64,000 nucleotides of DNA from NCBI RefSeq assembly GCF_052076145.1, contig NZ_CP197246.1, positions 2,356,001 to 2,420,000 of the forward strand, written 5' to 3'. This document shows, piece by piece, positions 8,748 to 17,023 of the stretch (its first letter is position 1; each line of letters starts with the position of its first letter). The translations under genes and the position numbers were made by a program. The DNA is from Kitasatospora sp052076145. Its GTDB lineage: Bacteria; Actinomycetota; Actinomycetes; Streptomycetales; Streptomycetaceae. Below the pieces are notes generated by a model, which saw nothing but the letters and a program-made list of their open reading frames with translations, searched no databases and had not been told where the DNA came from.

Positions 8748-10244
8748 CTACTGCTCGTAGGGGGTGTCGTCGTTGAAGAGGCGCATGCCGGGGATCTTGA
8801 GAGTTCCGCCGAACTGACCCGCCTGGACGGCCTTGGCCCCGGTCAATGTGAGGTCGAGCGGGATCGGCACCGTGCTGATCAGGTCGTACAGCCACTCCGG
8901 CAGGGTGTCCGGCGTGAGGGTGATCTCGCCGAGGTCGATCGGGATGGGAAGTCCGAGGACCTCCGCCAGGTGACCGGAGAGGCTCTCCACGTACATGGTG
9001 ACCGGGCCGTTGCGCATCGTCGAGGTCGAACCCGGCGCGCTCTTGACGTGGAAGGTCTTCCCGGGGACCTCGATGGTCGACATGTCGAGATCACCGATGT
9101 CGACGCTCGCCGTGGTGAACTTCAGCACCCGCTTGGTCCCGCTCGGGGTCCTGACGTCGTACACGCCGTTGAAGACCGATCCGTGCAGGGCGAGCCGGGT
9201 GGAGCGGAGCGTCCAGTTCTGCTCCGGGACGACGTGCGCTCCGTCGGTCGGGCGGGCCGCCAGCGCGCGGGTGTCCACCATGCAGTTCGGGTTCTTGACG
9301 GGCGAGTCCGACTTCGCGGCGGTACCGCTCGTGGGCTTCGCACTCACCGGGGCGCTCTGGCCGGCTCCGGTGGCGGCCGACCCGCTCGGGCTCGCGCTCG
9401 GCACCGCGGCGGGCGCGCTCGCGCCCGTACCGGCACCCGTGTCGGCGGCCGGGGCGGCGGGCGGCGCCGCAGGCGCGGTGCTCGTACCCGCACTGGGCGA
9501 CGTGGCCCTGCTGGGCGAGGACGGTACCGGGGCGGGCGGCGTCGTCGGCACCGACGGCACCGACGGCTTCGCCGGGGCAGGGGCGGGGCCGGCAGGCGGC
9601 TTCGCGGTCGGCGTGGGGGTCGGAGTCGGGGTGGGCTTCGGGCCCAGGTGGAGGATGTCGAGGATGTCGCCGAAGATGTCGTTCGCCTTCACGCCCGCGC
9701 GAGCCGCGCTCGGGGACGCGCTGGGGCTCGGGGACACGCTGCTGGGGCTCGGGATCGCCGTCGGGGACGACGCTGCCGACGCCGCCGACGCACTCGGCGA
9801 GACCGCCTGAGGGGCCGCAACCTGCGGGGCCGCAACCTGCTGGGGCGTCACCGCACGCGGCGCGACCACCGGGTGCGAGACCACCGGGTTCGCCGTCGGC
9901 GTCACCGGGGTCACCGGAACGCTCGGGGCGGACGCACTCGGGGCGGACGCGCTCGGGTACGGGGTCGGCAGTTGCTTCGGGACGCCCGTAGCGACCGGGT
10001 TGGGCACCGGGGTGAGCTCGCTCTTCGGTACCGGGGTCTCCTCGAGCACCGTGTCCGGCGAGCTCGCGCAGGCATGGCTCTTCTGGGTGTCCGCCATCGC
10101 CAGAGTGGGGATCGTCCCCATCAGCAGCGCGGTCGGCACCGCCGCGATCGCCAGAGCCCGTCCGCGCAGGCGGCTACGGGTACTGATCCTCGGCGCGGCA
10201 TGCCGGGGCCCCGGCACTGCGGCCCGGTCGTCGCTGTCGGTCAC
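8748..10244 (-). CDS. Exported Pro/Ser/Ala-rich protein of the DUF6230-DUF6114 operon
   Basis: Function unknown. 498 residues from a GTG that overlaps the upstream stop (GTGA). The N-terminus has basic residues, a hydrophobic segment and an AMA-type cleavage site, so it is probably exported. Next is a long low-complexity region of Pro, Ser, Ala, Val and Thr (about residues 65-325) with short TP-repeats, then a compact C-terminal domain of about 170 residues starting near NCMVDTRAL. This resembles a wall-spanning linker carrying a surface domain. It is the last gene of a three-gene operon. The low-complexity part opens long antisense frames that are not genes. Confidence 0.75.
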   Translation of the reverse strand: MTDSDDRAAVPGPRHAAPRISTRSRLRGRALAIAAVPTALLMGTIPTLAMADTQKSHACASSPDTVLEETPVPKSELTPVPNPVATGVPKQLPTPYPSASAPSASAPSVPVTPVTPTANPVVSHPVVAPRAVTPQQVAAPQVAAPQAVSPSASAASAASSPTAIPSPSSVSPSPSASPSAARAGVKANDIFGDILDILHLGPKPTPTPTPTPTAKPPAGPAPAPAKPSVPSVPTTPPAPVPSSPSRATSPSAGTSTAPAAPPAAPAADTGAGTGASAPAAVPSASPSGSAATGAGQSAPVSAKPTSGTAAKSDSPVKNPNCMVDTRALAARPTDGAHVVPEQNWTLRSTRLALHGSVFNGVYDVRTPSGTKRVLKFTTASVDIGDLDMSTIEVPGKTFHVKSAPGSTSTMRNGPVTMYVESLSGHLAEVLGLPIPIDLGEITLTPDTLPEWLYDLISTVPIPLDLTLTGAKAVQAGQFGGTLKIPGMRLFNDDTPYEQ

Positions 10245-10774
10245 CTCTGCTCCCCAAGATCGGTGGCCGCTTCGACGGCCTGGTGCTCTGCGGCCTGGTG
10301 CTCTGCGACGTTCTCGGCGGCAGCCTCCGGCGCGTGCGCCACCGACTCGGCCAGGCCCGTCGACTGGGCCTTCAGCGGCGCCCAGGCGACCAGCAACCCG
10401 CCGGCCAGGAGACCGAGGATCAGGCCCATCCCGAAGCCGCCCAGGTTGGAGACCGGGATGGAGATCAGCGAGAGGATGGTGACGGCGACACCGCAGAAGA
10501 TCCGCACCAGCGGCTGGAACCACGCGGTGAAGCCCAGCACGATCATCAGCAGGCCGATGATCAGCGAGCCCGCGCCCGCGGTGGTCGACATCGCGACCGT
10601 CAGCCCGCCGACCGTGAGGTGCGCGTAAGGGAAGTACAGGATCGGGAGCCCGGCGATCACGGCCAGCAGGCCGCCCCAGAACGGCCGCGTACGGCGCCAG
10701 GCGCGGAACCCCAGCCGCAGTCGGGTGAAAGCGCCTTCGGCGTCGGGCATGGCGTGGGCAGTTGTACTGGTCAC
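10241..10774 (-). CDS. DUF6114 membrane protein
   Basis: 177-residue integral membrane protein with four to five hydrophobic segments after a basic N-terminal stretch (RLGFRAWRRTRPFWGG), matching the DUF6114 pattern as I recall it. GTG start with GAGGAG 8 nt upstream. Its stop overlaps the next start by 4 nt, while a gap of 162 nt separates it from the DUF6230 gene upstream. The role is unknown; constant partnership with DUF6230 proteins in streptomycetes suggests one membrane or surface complex. Confidence 0.8.
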   Translation of the reverse strand: MTSTTAHAMPDAEGAFTRLRLGFRAWRRTRPFWGGLLAVIAGLPILYFPYAHLTVGGLTVAMSTTAGAGSLIIGLLMIVLGFTAWFQPLVRIFCGVAVTILSLISIPVSNLGGFGMGLILGLLAGGLLVAWAPLKAQSTGLAESVAHAPEAAAENVAEHQAAEHQAVEAATDLGEQR

Positions 10775-10902
10775 GATGGAACTCCTCGATAATGGGTCCG
10801 AGGGTGAAGACGTCCTGGTCTGCGAGCAGGGGACGGCTCGTCCGAGCCGCCCCCACCCGCCGTGGTCGGCTCCCGCCGACCTGGCTGTCCCTCTGGTTCT
10901 TC

Positions 10903-10920
10903 ACCCGGCCGGAGCCGGGT
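10903..10920 (-). terminator. Short hairpin between the DUF6230 and DUF6114 genes
   Basis: ACCCGGC / GCCGGGT with a short spacer, just past the DUF6230 stop. It may attenuate transcription into the two downstream genes or stabilise the first message. Confidence 0.35.
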
Positions 10921-10936
10921 CAGCGCCCCGTCAGGG

Positions 10937-11611
10937 CTACTTGGGCATGTAGCACTCGACGCCCGCGCCATCGCCGTGGGCGATGTTCAGGTTCAGGCCG
11001 TTGAGCTTGAACGTGCCGGCCGAGGTGGCGTACGCGGTCTGCTGGACACCACTGAGGTTGGCCTCGTCGGCCGCCTGGGCGAAGCCGCGGCTGCCGGTCG
11101 GCAGGCCCGGGTTCGGGTTGCCCGGGAGGGGGTGACCCTTCCAGCCCTTGGTCGCGTCACCGGTGAGGGAGGTGGCGTCCCGGCCGATGTCGATGTTCTT
11201 GAACTCGGCGTCGGCGTTCAGCTGGTTCAGGTCGATCAGCAGGTTGGTGGCCTCGACCTGCTTCTTCGGGTCGTCGGACTGGCCGGCGCGCAGCACCAGG
11301 GTCCACTTGCCGAGCGGGCCCAGGTCGGTGACGACCGACTGGCACAGGTTGTGGATCGTGGCAGTGTCGAAAGCCGAGACGGCAACCACGTGCGGGGTGC
11401 CGTTGGTCTCGACGTCGACCGCGCCGAACTGCGCGAAGTGCGTGCCGTGCAGAGTGTCCGTGGTGACCTTGAAGCTCTGGCCCGAAACGTCGAACGACGC
11501 GGCGAGCGCGTTGTTCGCGAGGCTGACGCCGATCGCGGCGGTCGCGGCGAGGCTGGGCACCATCACCAGGGCGAAGCGCTTCCAGCTGGTCTTGCCGTAA
11601 GTCTTGGACAT
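10937..11611 (-). CDS. DUF6230 secreted or surface-anchored protein
   Basis: 224 residues, ATG preceded by AAGGAGG. A basic start, a hydrophobic helix and an A-x-A-like site (NNALAAS) indicate Sec export or an N-terminal anchor. Two cysteines (in HNLCQS and near the C-terminus, VECYMPK) could form a disulfide. Homologues were once labelled cholesterol esterase, but no GxSxG serine-hydrolase motif is present, so that name is unsupported. First gene of the operon with DUF6114 and the Pro-rich protein. Confidence 0.8.
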   Translation of the reverse strand: MSKTYGKTSWKRFALVMVPSLAATAAIGVSLANNALAASFDVSGQSFKVTTDTLHGTHFAQFGAVDVETNGTPHVVAVSAFDTATIHNLCQSVVTDLGPLGKWTLVLRAGQSDDPKKQVEATNLLIDLNQLNADAEFKNIDIGRDATSLTGDATKGWKGHPLPGNPNPGLPTGSRGFAQAADEANLSGVQQTAYATSAGTFKLNGLNLNIAHGDGAGVECYMPK

Positions 11612-12133
11612 GCGAGTCCTCCTTCTAGGACGTACATCTCCGGCCGTCCCCGGTGCTGGTCGCACGGGTACGCGCCTGGGATGGGAGAGAGCTACGTCCT
11701 CGGTAGCGGAGAGCGCCTCGGGCATCGGTGGATGCGGGAGCGGCCGCGCATGCGGCACTCCCCCTCCGTGCACCGGCTGCCTCCACGGCAGCGGGTACGA
11801 CCGACGACACCGGCGATCACCCCCGAGCGACAACCAAGCGACCGCGCGGGCTGCGCGACCGCTACGAGGTACAGGAACCGCATGTGGGATCTGCGGATAC
11901 CCCCCTGTCCCTCCTGCCTCCGGCCGGGGCCTTCGGCTCGCCCGGTGGGGACCCCCTCAGCGAGGGGACCGGGCGTCGCCGATCGTGCTTGAATCCCGGG
12001 CGAAGCACAAGGGGTTCGTTACTGACGGGTAATCCAACAACAGACGTCGTTGATCATGGAATCAGAGGCACGACTACCCAGAGTGACACAATGGAGATTT
12101 CGTGCCCGCGAAACTCCTTGGAAACAGGGGCGA
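11612..12133. other. Non-coding upstream region of the DUF6230 operon
   Basis: About 520 nt without a convincing gene on either strand; the frames here lack ribosome sites and recognisable proteins. It holds the presumed promoter of the minus-strand operon, a TTAC-GTAA motif (12019-12032), and AT-richer sequence near 12000-12120. Confidence 0.6.
12019..12032. promoter_or_regulatory. TTACTGACGGGTAA motif
   Basis: Imperfect inverted repeat with TTAC and GTAA ends. A close relative (GTACTGACCCGTAAC) occurs before the acetyl-CoA acetyltransferase gene. A regulator site is inferred from the repetition only. Confidence 0.4.
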
Positions 12134-12176
12134 AACACCTCTTGGCGGTCACTTCACGTGACCGCCAAGAGGTGTT
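12134..12176 (-). terminator. Terminator of the thioredoxin-like gene
   Basis: Perfect 19-bp stem (left arm begins AACACCTCTTGGCGGTC, 12134-12152; right arm 12158-12176) around a 5-nt loop. It lies 111 nt past the stop of the minus-strand thioredoxin-fold gene and well upstream of the DUF6230 operon. Confidence 0.75.
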
Positions 12177-12287
12177 GTCAAGATTTGGTAAACCTCGGCC
12201 TTAAAGCCCGCTTTGTCGCCAAATCACCAGCGGCACCGCAGGTCATCCGCCGTGCCACCGGGGCCGCTCCTGGCCTTCTCGGAACGC

Positions 12288-13301
12288 CTAGAAGAGCACC
12301 CGCGCCAGGGCGCCCCGGGCAGCCGTCACGCGCGGGTCCTCCGGGCCGATCACCTCGAACAGCTCCAGCAGCCGGAGCCTGGCCGTGTCCCGGTCCTCGC
12401 CGAACGTCCGACCGACGGTGTCGACCAGGCGGCCGAAGGCGTCCTCGACATGGCCGCCGACGAGATCCAGATCCGCCGCATCCAGCTGCGCAGCGACGTC
12501 CTTCGGATCGGAGGCAGCCGCCGCGCGGACCTTCTGCGGGTCCAACGCCTCGACCCGGCGCAGCAGTTGGGCCTGCGCGAGGCCGAGCTTGGCCTCGGCG
12601 TTGCCGGGCTGGTCGGCCAGCACGTTCTGGTACGCCTGGACGGCCCCGCCGAGGTCGCCCCGGTCGAGGGCGTCGTGGGCCGCGGCGAGCGCCGGGTCCT
12701 CCGGAGCGTAGGGGGCGTACGAGCCGTCCTGGTCACTCTCGCCGGCCGGGGCCGCCGGGGCGCCGGTGCCGCCGACGATCCCGAAGCGCTGCTCGGCGAC
12801 GGCGATCAGCTGGTCGAGGATCTTGCGGACGTTGGCCTCCTTCTCGGCCCCCTGGAACAGCGGGACGAGCTGGCCTGCGACGACGGCCATCACGGCCGGG
12901 ATGCCCTGGATGCCGAACTGCTGGGCGATCAGCTGGTTGGCGTCCACGTCGATCTTGGCGAGCACGATCCGGCCGGAGTACTCCTCGGCCAGCCGCTCCA
13001 GGATCGGGCTGAGCTGCTTGCAGGGGCCGCACCACTCGGCCCAGAAGTCGACGACGACCGGCACCTCGGCCGACCGCTGCACGACCTCGACCTCGAAGGT
13101 GTCCTCGGTGACATCGAGGACGAGCGGGTACTGGGCCCCCGCCGGGGCGATTCCGTCCGCTTCCGCGGCGGCGGCCTGCCGGGCCCGCTCGGCCCTGGCC
13201 TGCTCGGCCTTCTGGGCGGCCTCACCGGCCGCCTTGACTGCGGCGAGGTCGACCGCACCGCGCAGGGCGGAGCTGTTGAGACGCGAATTCCGTGGCTGCA
13301 T
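12288..13301 (-). CDS. Thioredoxin-fold co-chaperone with TPR-like tail (CnoX/YbbN-like)
   Basis: 337 residues. An alanine- and charge-rich N-terminal stretch (1-55) is followed by a thioredoxin domain (about 58-165) with the intact redox motif WCGPC (Cys91, Cys94), then a helical TPR-like region (about 200-337). The layout matches actinobacterial YbbN/CnoX proteins, which hold oxidised substrates for chaperones. ATG start with GGGAGG upstream. Monocistronic, divergent from the TetR gene and followed by a strong hairpin. Confidence 0.85.
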   Translation of the reverse strand: MQPRNSRLNSSALRGAVDLAAVKAAGEAAQKAEQARAERARQAAAAEADGIAPAGAQYPLVLDVTEDTFEVEVVQRSAEVPVVVDFWAEWCGPCKQLSPILERLAEEYSGRIVLAKIDVDANQLIAQQFGIQGIPAVMAVVAGQLVPLFQGAEKEANVRKILDQLIAVAEQRFGIVGGTGAPAAPAGESDQDGSYAPYAPEDPALAAAHDALDRGDLGGAVQAYQNVLADQPGNAEAKLGLAQAQLLRRVEALDPQKVRAAAASDPKDVAAQLDAADLDLVGGHVEDAFGRLVDTVGRTFGEDRDTARLRLLELFEVIGPEDPRVTAARGALARVLF

Positions 13302-13547
13302 GGCACTATCCTCCCCCGTTTGCGCGGGTGACGGGCGCCAACCGCCGGGAAAGGTCGTACCGGATTGGCCCCCGGGCACTTCTTTCCCGTTCTTTCCCGT
13401 CCGGCCGCCTGCCGCGCGGGCTCTCCACCCCGTACGGGCCGCGTGGCCGTCGTCCCCTCACGTAGTTCGCAAGCTCCGACGCGAGTCCCCACCCGCGCCC
13501 CGCGTCGGCCCGATCCCTTGGGCCTGCCCGCGCGGTTGCCGCTCTTT

Positions 13548-13564
13548 CGCTACGAGTCGTAGCG
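13548..13564. promoter_or_regulatory. Palindromic operator before the TetR gene
   Basis: CGCTACGA-G-TCGTAGCG, a perfect 8+1+8 inverted repeat, in the 420-nt divergent gap between the thioredoxin-like and TetR genes. Shape and position fit a TetR autoregulatory site that could also control the divergent gene. The rest of the gap holds no gene. Confidence 0.6.
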
Positions 13565-13721
13565 TAACTGTATCGGGGCCCCCCGTCGCAAGCCCGTCTC
13601 GCCATCCGGGGACGTGAGCTGCCCCACTTTCCCGACCCGCCCGGCTGCCGTGGAGGACGACATGTCGCTACCGTTGCGAACCTCAGGCAAGTTACCGGCA
13701 AGTAAACCGCAAGGAGGCACG

Positions 13722-14387
13722 GTGGCCCCCACCACCCGGCAGCCGGGCGCCACGGCTTCCACCGCACCCCCACGCGGCAAGGGCCGGCCGCGCAGCGCCA
13801 CCGCCGACCGCGCCATCCTCGACGCCACCCGCGACGCCCTCGCCGAGCTCGGCTGGGGCGGCCTGACCATGGGCCACGTCGCCGCCAGGGCCGGGGTCGC
13901 CAAGACCACCCTCTACCGCCGCTGGCCCTCCAAGAACGAGTTGGTGGTCGAAGCCGTCGCCAGCCTCTTCGACGACCTGGAGATGACCGACCAGGGCAGC
14001 CTGCAGGCCGACATCGAATCCGTCGTCACCCGCTTCGCCGGGCTGCTCGCCCGCCCCGAGACCCAGGCGGCCCTGCTCGCCCTCTTCGCCGAGGGCTCCC
14101 GCGACCCGGAACTCCGGCAGCGCATCCGCGAACGCATCGTCGACCCGCAGAAGTACCTCGTCCAGCAGGGCCGCGCCCAGGCCCAGCAGCGCGGCGAACT
14201 CCGCCCCGACAGCGACGACACCGCCGCCTGCGCCGAGATCGACATCATCTTCGACACCATCGCCGGCACCGTCGAACACCGCATGCTCGTCATCGGCGAG
14301 CCCGTCACCCCGGAGTGGGTCCACCGCTTCACCGCCCTCCTCCTCCACCCCCTCCGCGACCTGGCAGGCGCCCTCTCGGAGGGGTGA
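13722..14387 (+). CDS. TetR/AcrR family regulator
   Basis: 221-residue DNA-binding repressor. The N-terminal helix-turn-helix is clear (LTMGHVAARAGVAKTTLYRRW followed by PSKNEL), preceded by a GRPRSATADRAI lead-in; the C-terminal two thirds is a helical ligand and dimer domain of the TetR_C type. The chosen GTG has a perfect AAGGAGG at 13711-13717; an ATG at 13662 would add 20 residues but lacks a ribosome site. Ligand unknown. Convergent with the next gene. Confidence 0.9.
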   Translation: MAPTTRQPGATASTAPPRGKGRPRSATADRAILDATRDALAELGWGGLTMGHVAARAGVAKTTLYRRWPSKNELVVEAVASLFDDLEMTDQGSLQADIESVVTRFAGLLARPETQAALLALFAEGSRDPELRQRIRERIVDPQKYLVQQGRAQAQQRGELRPDSDDTAACAEIDIIFDTIAGTVEHRMLVIGEPVTPEWVHRFTALLLHPLRDLAGALSEG

Positions 14388-14408
14388 CGCCGGCGCCCCG
14401 CCGGGGGC

Positions 14409-14735
14409 TCACCATTCGAGCTCTGCCATGTCCGCCTCGGTCGCCGGACGGAAGCCGGCGATCACATCCCCGTCGAATTCCACGAGGTAGAGCCCCTCCT
14501 CGTCGTAGCGGCAGGAGGCACAGGGCTCGGGATACCCGATGACGTCGAACCGACCCACTCGGGGCGATCCCTTGTTGTTCCCCGCCCAGTCGATCGCGGA
14601 GCCGACCGAGTACACGTCCAAGCGCGTACTGCCGAAGTGGAACTGGATCACGAGATCGCCCCCAACCTCGGCACCGCCCTCGCACTGCGGGCACGGTGCC
14701 GGCCGGGGCACTCTCAAGCGGCTGTACAGACCCAT
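14409..14735 (-). CDS. Small CxxC-pair protein
   Basis: Not recognised. 108 residues with two CxxC knuckles (CPQC near residue 15, CASC near 72), suggesting a zinc ribbon; the rest is acidic beta-rich sequence (VEFDGDVIAGF). ATG with a GGGGGGA ribosome site. It sits between a TetR gene and the sugar-nucleotide dehydratase, 69 nt after the latter's stop. No signal peptide or membrane segment. Confidence 0.65.
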   Translation of the reverse strand: MGLYSRLRVPRPAPCPQCEGGAEVGGDLVIQFHFGSTRLDVYSVGSAIDWAGNNKGSPRVGRFDVIGYPEPCASCRYDEEGLYLVEFDGDVIAGFRPATEADMAELEW

Positions 14736-14803
14736 CAGAATCCCCCCGAGAACCTTGCCGTCCAGCTCAGTCTGCCCGAGGGCGCACCACGGTCACCGCC
14801 CAC

Positions 14804-15802
14804 TCAGACCTGGTAGCGGCCCGGGGCGAAGGCTTCGAGGTTCGCGGCGACCCAGGTGGAGGTGCGGTGCAGGCCCTCCGGCAGGGGGGTGCGGGGGTGC
14901 CAGCCGGTGAGGTTGCGGGCCTTGGTGTTGTCGGAGAGGAGGCGCTCGACCTCGCTGCCGCCGGGGCGCAGGCGGGTGGGGTCGACGACGACCTCGGCGT
15001 CGGAGTTGGTGGCGGCGATCAGGGAGGCGGCCAGGGCGCCGATCGAGATCTCGGTGCCGGTGCCGAGGTTGAGCACCTCGCCGTACGCGCGCTCGGCGGC
15101 GGCCGCCGCGAGGAAGCCCTCGGCCGTGTCGGTGACGTAGGTGAAGTCCCGGGTCGGGGTGAGCGAGCCGAGCCTGATCTCCCGGGCCCCGGAGTGGAGT
15201 TGGGCCAGGATGGTCGGGATGACGGCGCGGGCCGACTGGCGGGGGCCGTAGGTGTTGAACGGGCGGACGACCGTCACCGGCAGCTCGAAGGAGTGCCAGT
15301 ACGCGAGGGCCGCCATGTCGGCGCCGATCTTGGAGGCGGAGTACGGGGACTGCGGCTGGAGCGGGTGGTGCTCGGTGATCGGCGCGGTGATCGCGGTGCC
15401 GTAGACCTCGCTGGTGGAGGTGTGGACGAGCCGGGCGCCGTGCCGCAGGCAGGCCGCGGCGACATTCTGGGTGCCGACGACGTTGGTCTGCACGTACGCC
15501 TCGGGCGAGAGGTAGCTGTACGGGATGCCGATCAGCGCGGCGAGGTGGAAGACCGTGTCGCAGCCCTCGACGGCGTCCTGCACCCGCCCGGCGTCGCGGA
15601 CGTCACCGGCCTGCATCTCGACCTCGCCGCTCGCCAAGTACCGGGCGAGGTAGCCGCGTTCGGCGTACGGCTTGTAGTGCACCAGCGCCCGCACCCGCGC
15701 GCCGCGCTCGACCAACAGGTCGACCAGCGTCGAGCCGATGAAGCCCTCGGCGCCGGTGACGAGGACGCGTCGGCCGTGCCAGTCGTTCGGATGCGTGTTC
15801 AT
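14804..15802 (-). CDS. LegB-like NAD-dependent sugar-nucleotide 4,6-dehydratase
   Basis: Extended SDR of 332 residues. NAD-binding GAEGFIG (17-23), TSTSEVYG (128-135) and the catalytic YxxxK as YSASK (Tyr154, Lys158) are intact. Segments such as HLAALIGIPYSY, VRPFNTYGPRQSARA and GSLTPTRDFTYV resemble the LegB/UDP-GlcNAc 4,6-dehydratase group rather than RmlB or GalE. ATG with AGGAGG; it overlaps the murG-like stop by 4 nt (ATGA), so the two are translationally coupled. The substrate is inferred to be a UDP- or GDP-HexNAc. Confidence 0.8.
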   Translation of the reverse strand: MNTHPNDWHGRRVLVTGAEGFIGSTLVDLLVERGARVRALVHYKPYAERGYLARYLASGEVEMQAGDVRDAGRVQDAVEGCDTVFHLAALIGIPYSYLSPEAYVQTNVVGTQNVAAACLRHGARLVHTSTSEVYGTAITAPITEHHPLQPQSPYSASKIGADMAALAYWHSFELPVTVVRPFNTYGPRQSARAVIPTILAQLHSGAREIRLGSLTPTRDFTYVTDTAEGFLAAAAAERAYGEVLNLGTGTEISIGALAASLIAATNSDAEVVVDPTRLRPGGSEVERLLSDNTKARNLTGWHPRTPLPEGLHRTSTWVAANLEAFAPGRYQV

Positions 15803-16959
15803 GCGGCCCTCCTGGGCTCGTGGTGAAGTCGGTTGGTACGCCCGGCCGTTCGCAGCACCTTGGCCGCGAGCAGGTCCGCCGCGTGGGCGTGGGTGCCCGG
15901 GTCGGCCGCGCGGCTCATCAGGGCGAGCCGGAGCGGGTCGGCGAGCAGCGGCTCGACCAGGGCGGCGAGCCGGGCGGTGGTGCACTCGCCGTCCGGGAGC
16001 AGCAGCCCGGCGCCCGCCTCGGAGAGGACGCGCGCGTTGTGGGTCTGGTGGTCGTGCGGGGCGTGCGGGTAGGGCACCAGCACGGCGGGCACGCCGGTGC
16101 TGGCCAGCTCCGCGACGGTCGCCGAGCCCGCCCGGCAGACGACCAGGTCGGCGGCGGCGTACGCGAGGTCCATCCGGTCGAGGTAGGGCACGGCTCGGGC
16201 GACGGGCGAGCCCGCCAGCCGGGCCTGCACCTCGGCGAGTGCCGCCGGGCCGGTCTTGACCAGCAGCCGGACGTCGCTGCGCCCGCACCAGCGTTCGGCA
16301 AGGCCGACGGCTGCCTCGGTCAGCCGGGCCGCCCCCAGGCTGCCGCCGTTGAAGAGCACCAGCCGCTCGCCGGGTGCCACCCCGAGCCGGGCGCGCGCCT
16401 CCGGCCGCAGCGCCGCCCGGTCGAGCCCGGCGACAGCGCCGACCATCGGCATGCCGACCGTCTCGGCGGCGCCGGCGGCACCCGCCGGGAGGTGCGCCCG
16501 GGTGCGGTCGAAGGCCAGCGCCAGGTGCGGGGTGAGGCGAGCGGCGAAGCGGTTCGCCCGGCCCGGCACGGCGTTGGACTCGTGCACCACGCTCGGCAGC
16601 CCGGCCAGCCGGGCGCCGACGATCACCGGCGCGCTCGGGTAGCCACCCATGCCGACCGCGATCTGCGCGCCCTGGGCCCGCAGGATCTCCCGGCACTGGG
16701 CGCCGGAGCGCAGCAGCGCGGCGGGCAGCAGGTACCGCTTCAGGCCGAGCGAGGCGTCGAAGGGGATCATGTCGACGAGGTGCAGCCGGTACCCGGCCGC
16801 CGGGATCAGCGTGGTCTCCAGGCCCCGGTCGGTGCCGACGAAGGAGATCACGGCCGTCGGGTCGGCACGGCGCAGCGCCTCGGCGAGTGCCAGGCCGGGG
16901 TAGATGTGGCCGCCGGTGCCACCTGCCCCGATCACCACGGACAAGCTGTTCTCTGTCAT
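15799..16959 (-). CDS. MurG-type N-acetylglucosaminyltransferase paralogue (MurG2)
   Basis: GT28 glycosyltransferase of 386 residues. MurG adds GlcNAc to lipid I to give lipid II. The donor and membrane loops are visible: GGTGGHIYPG (13-22), VGMGGYPSAP, HESNAVPG, NGGSLGAA (GGSQGA in most MurG), RAGSATVAELAS, and PHAPHDHQTHNA. The canonical streptomycete murG lies in the division cluster, which is not here, so this is a second copy. HESN and GGSL deviate from the commonest forms. Weak ribosome site; divergent from the response regulator by 64 nt. Confidence 0.85.
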   Translation of the reverse strand: MTENSLSVVIGAGGTGGHIYPGLALAEALRRADPTAVISFVGTDRGLETTLIPAAGYRLHLVDMIPFDASLGLKRYLLPAALLRSGAQCREILRAQGAQIAVGMGGYPSAPVIVGARLAGLPSVVHESNAVPGRANRFAARLTPHLALAFDRTRAHLPAGAAGAAETVGMPMVGAVAGLDRAALRPEARARLGVAPGERLVLFNGGSLGAARLTEAAVGLAERWCGRSDVRLLVKTGPAALAEVQARLAGSPVARAVPYLDRMDLAYAAADLVVCRAGSATVAELASTGVPAVLVPYPHAPHDHQTHNARVLSEAGAGLLLPDGECTTARLAALVEPLLADPLRLALMSRAADPGTHAHAADLLAAKVLRTAGRTNRLHHEPRRAA

Positions 16960-17023
16960 GCCGAGGAGCCTGGCCGGGCGAGGTAAGAGAGTTCTAATAG
17001 CGCGGTTTGAGAAGGTTGTCCGC

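Noticed and set aside
9640..9990. Possible short tandem repeat or CRISPR-like array
   Set aside because: The repeats are degenerate codons of the Pro/Ser/Ala-rich linker, without constant spacers.
12050..13012. Plus-strand frame of 320 codons starting near 12050
   Set aside because: It runs through a perfect hairpin and then antisense to the thioredoxin-like gene; no homology or ribosome site.
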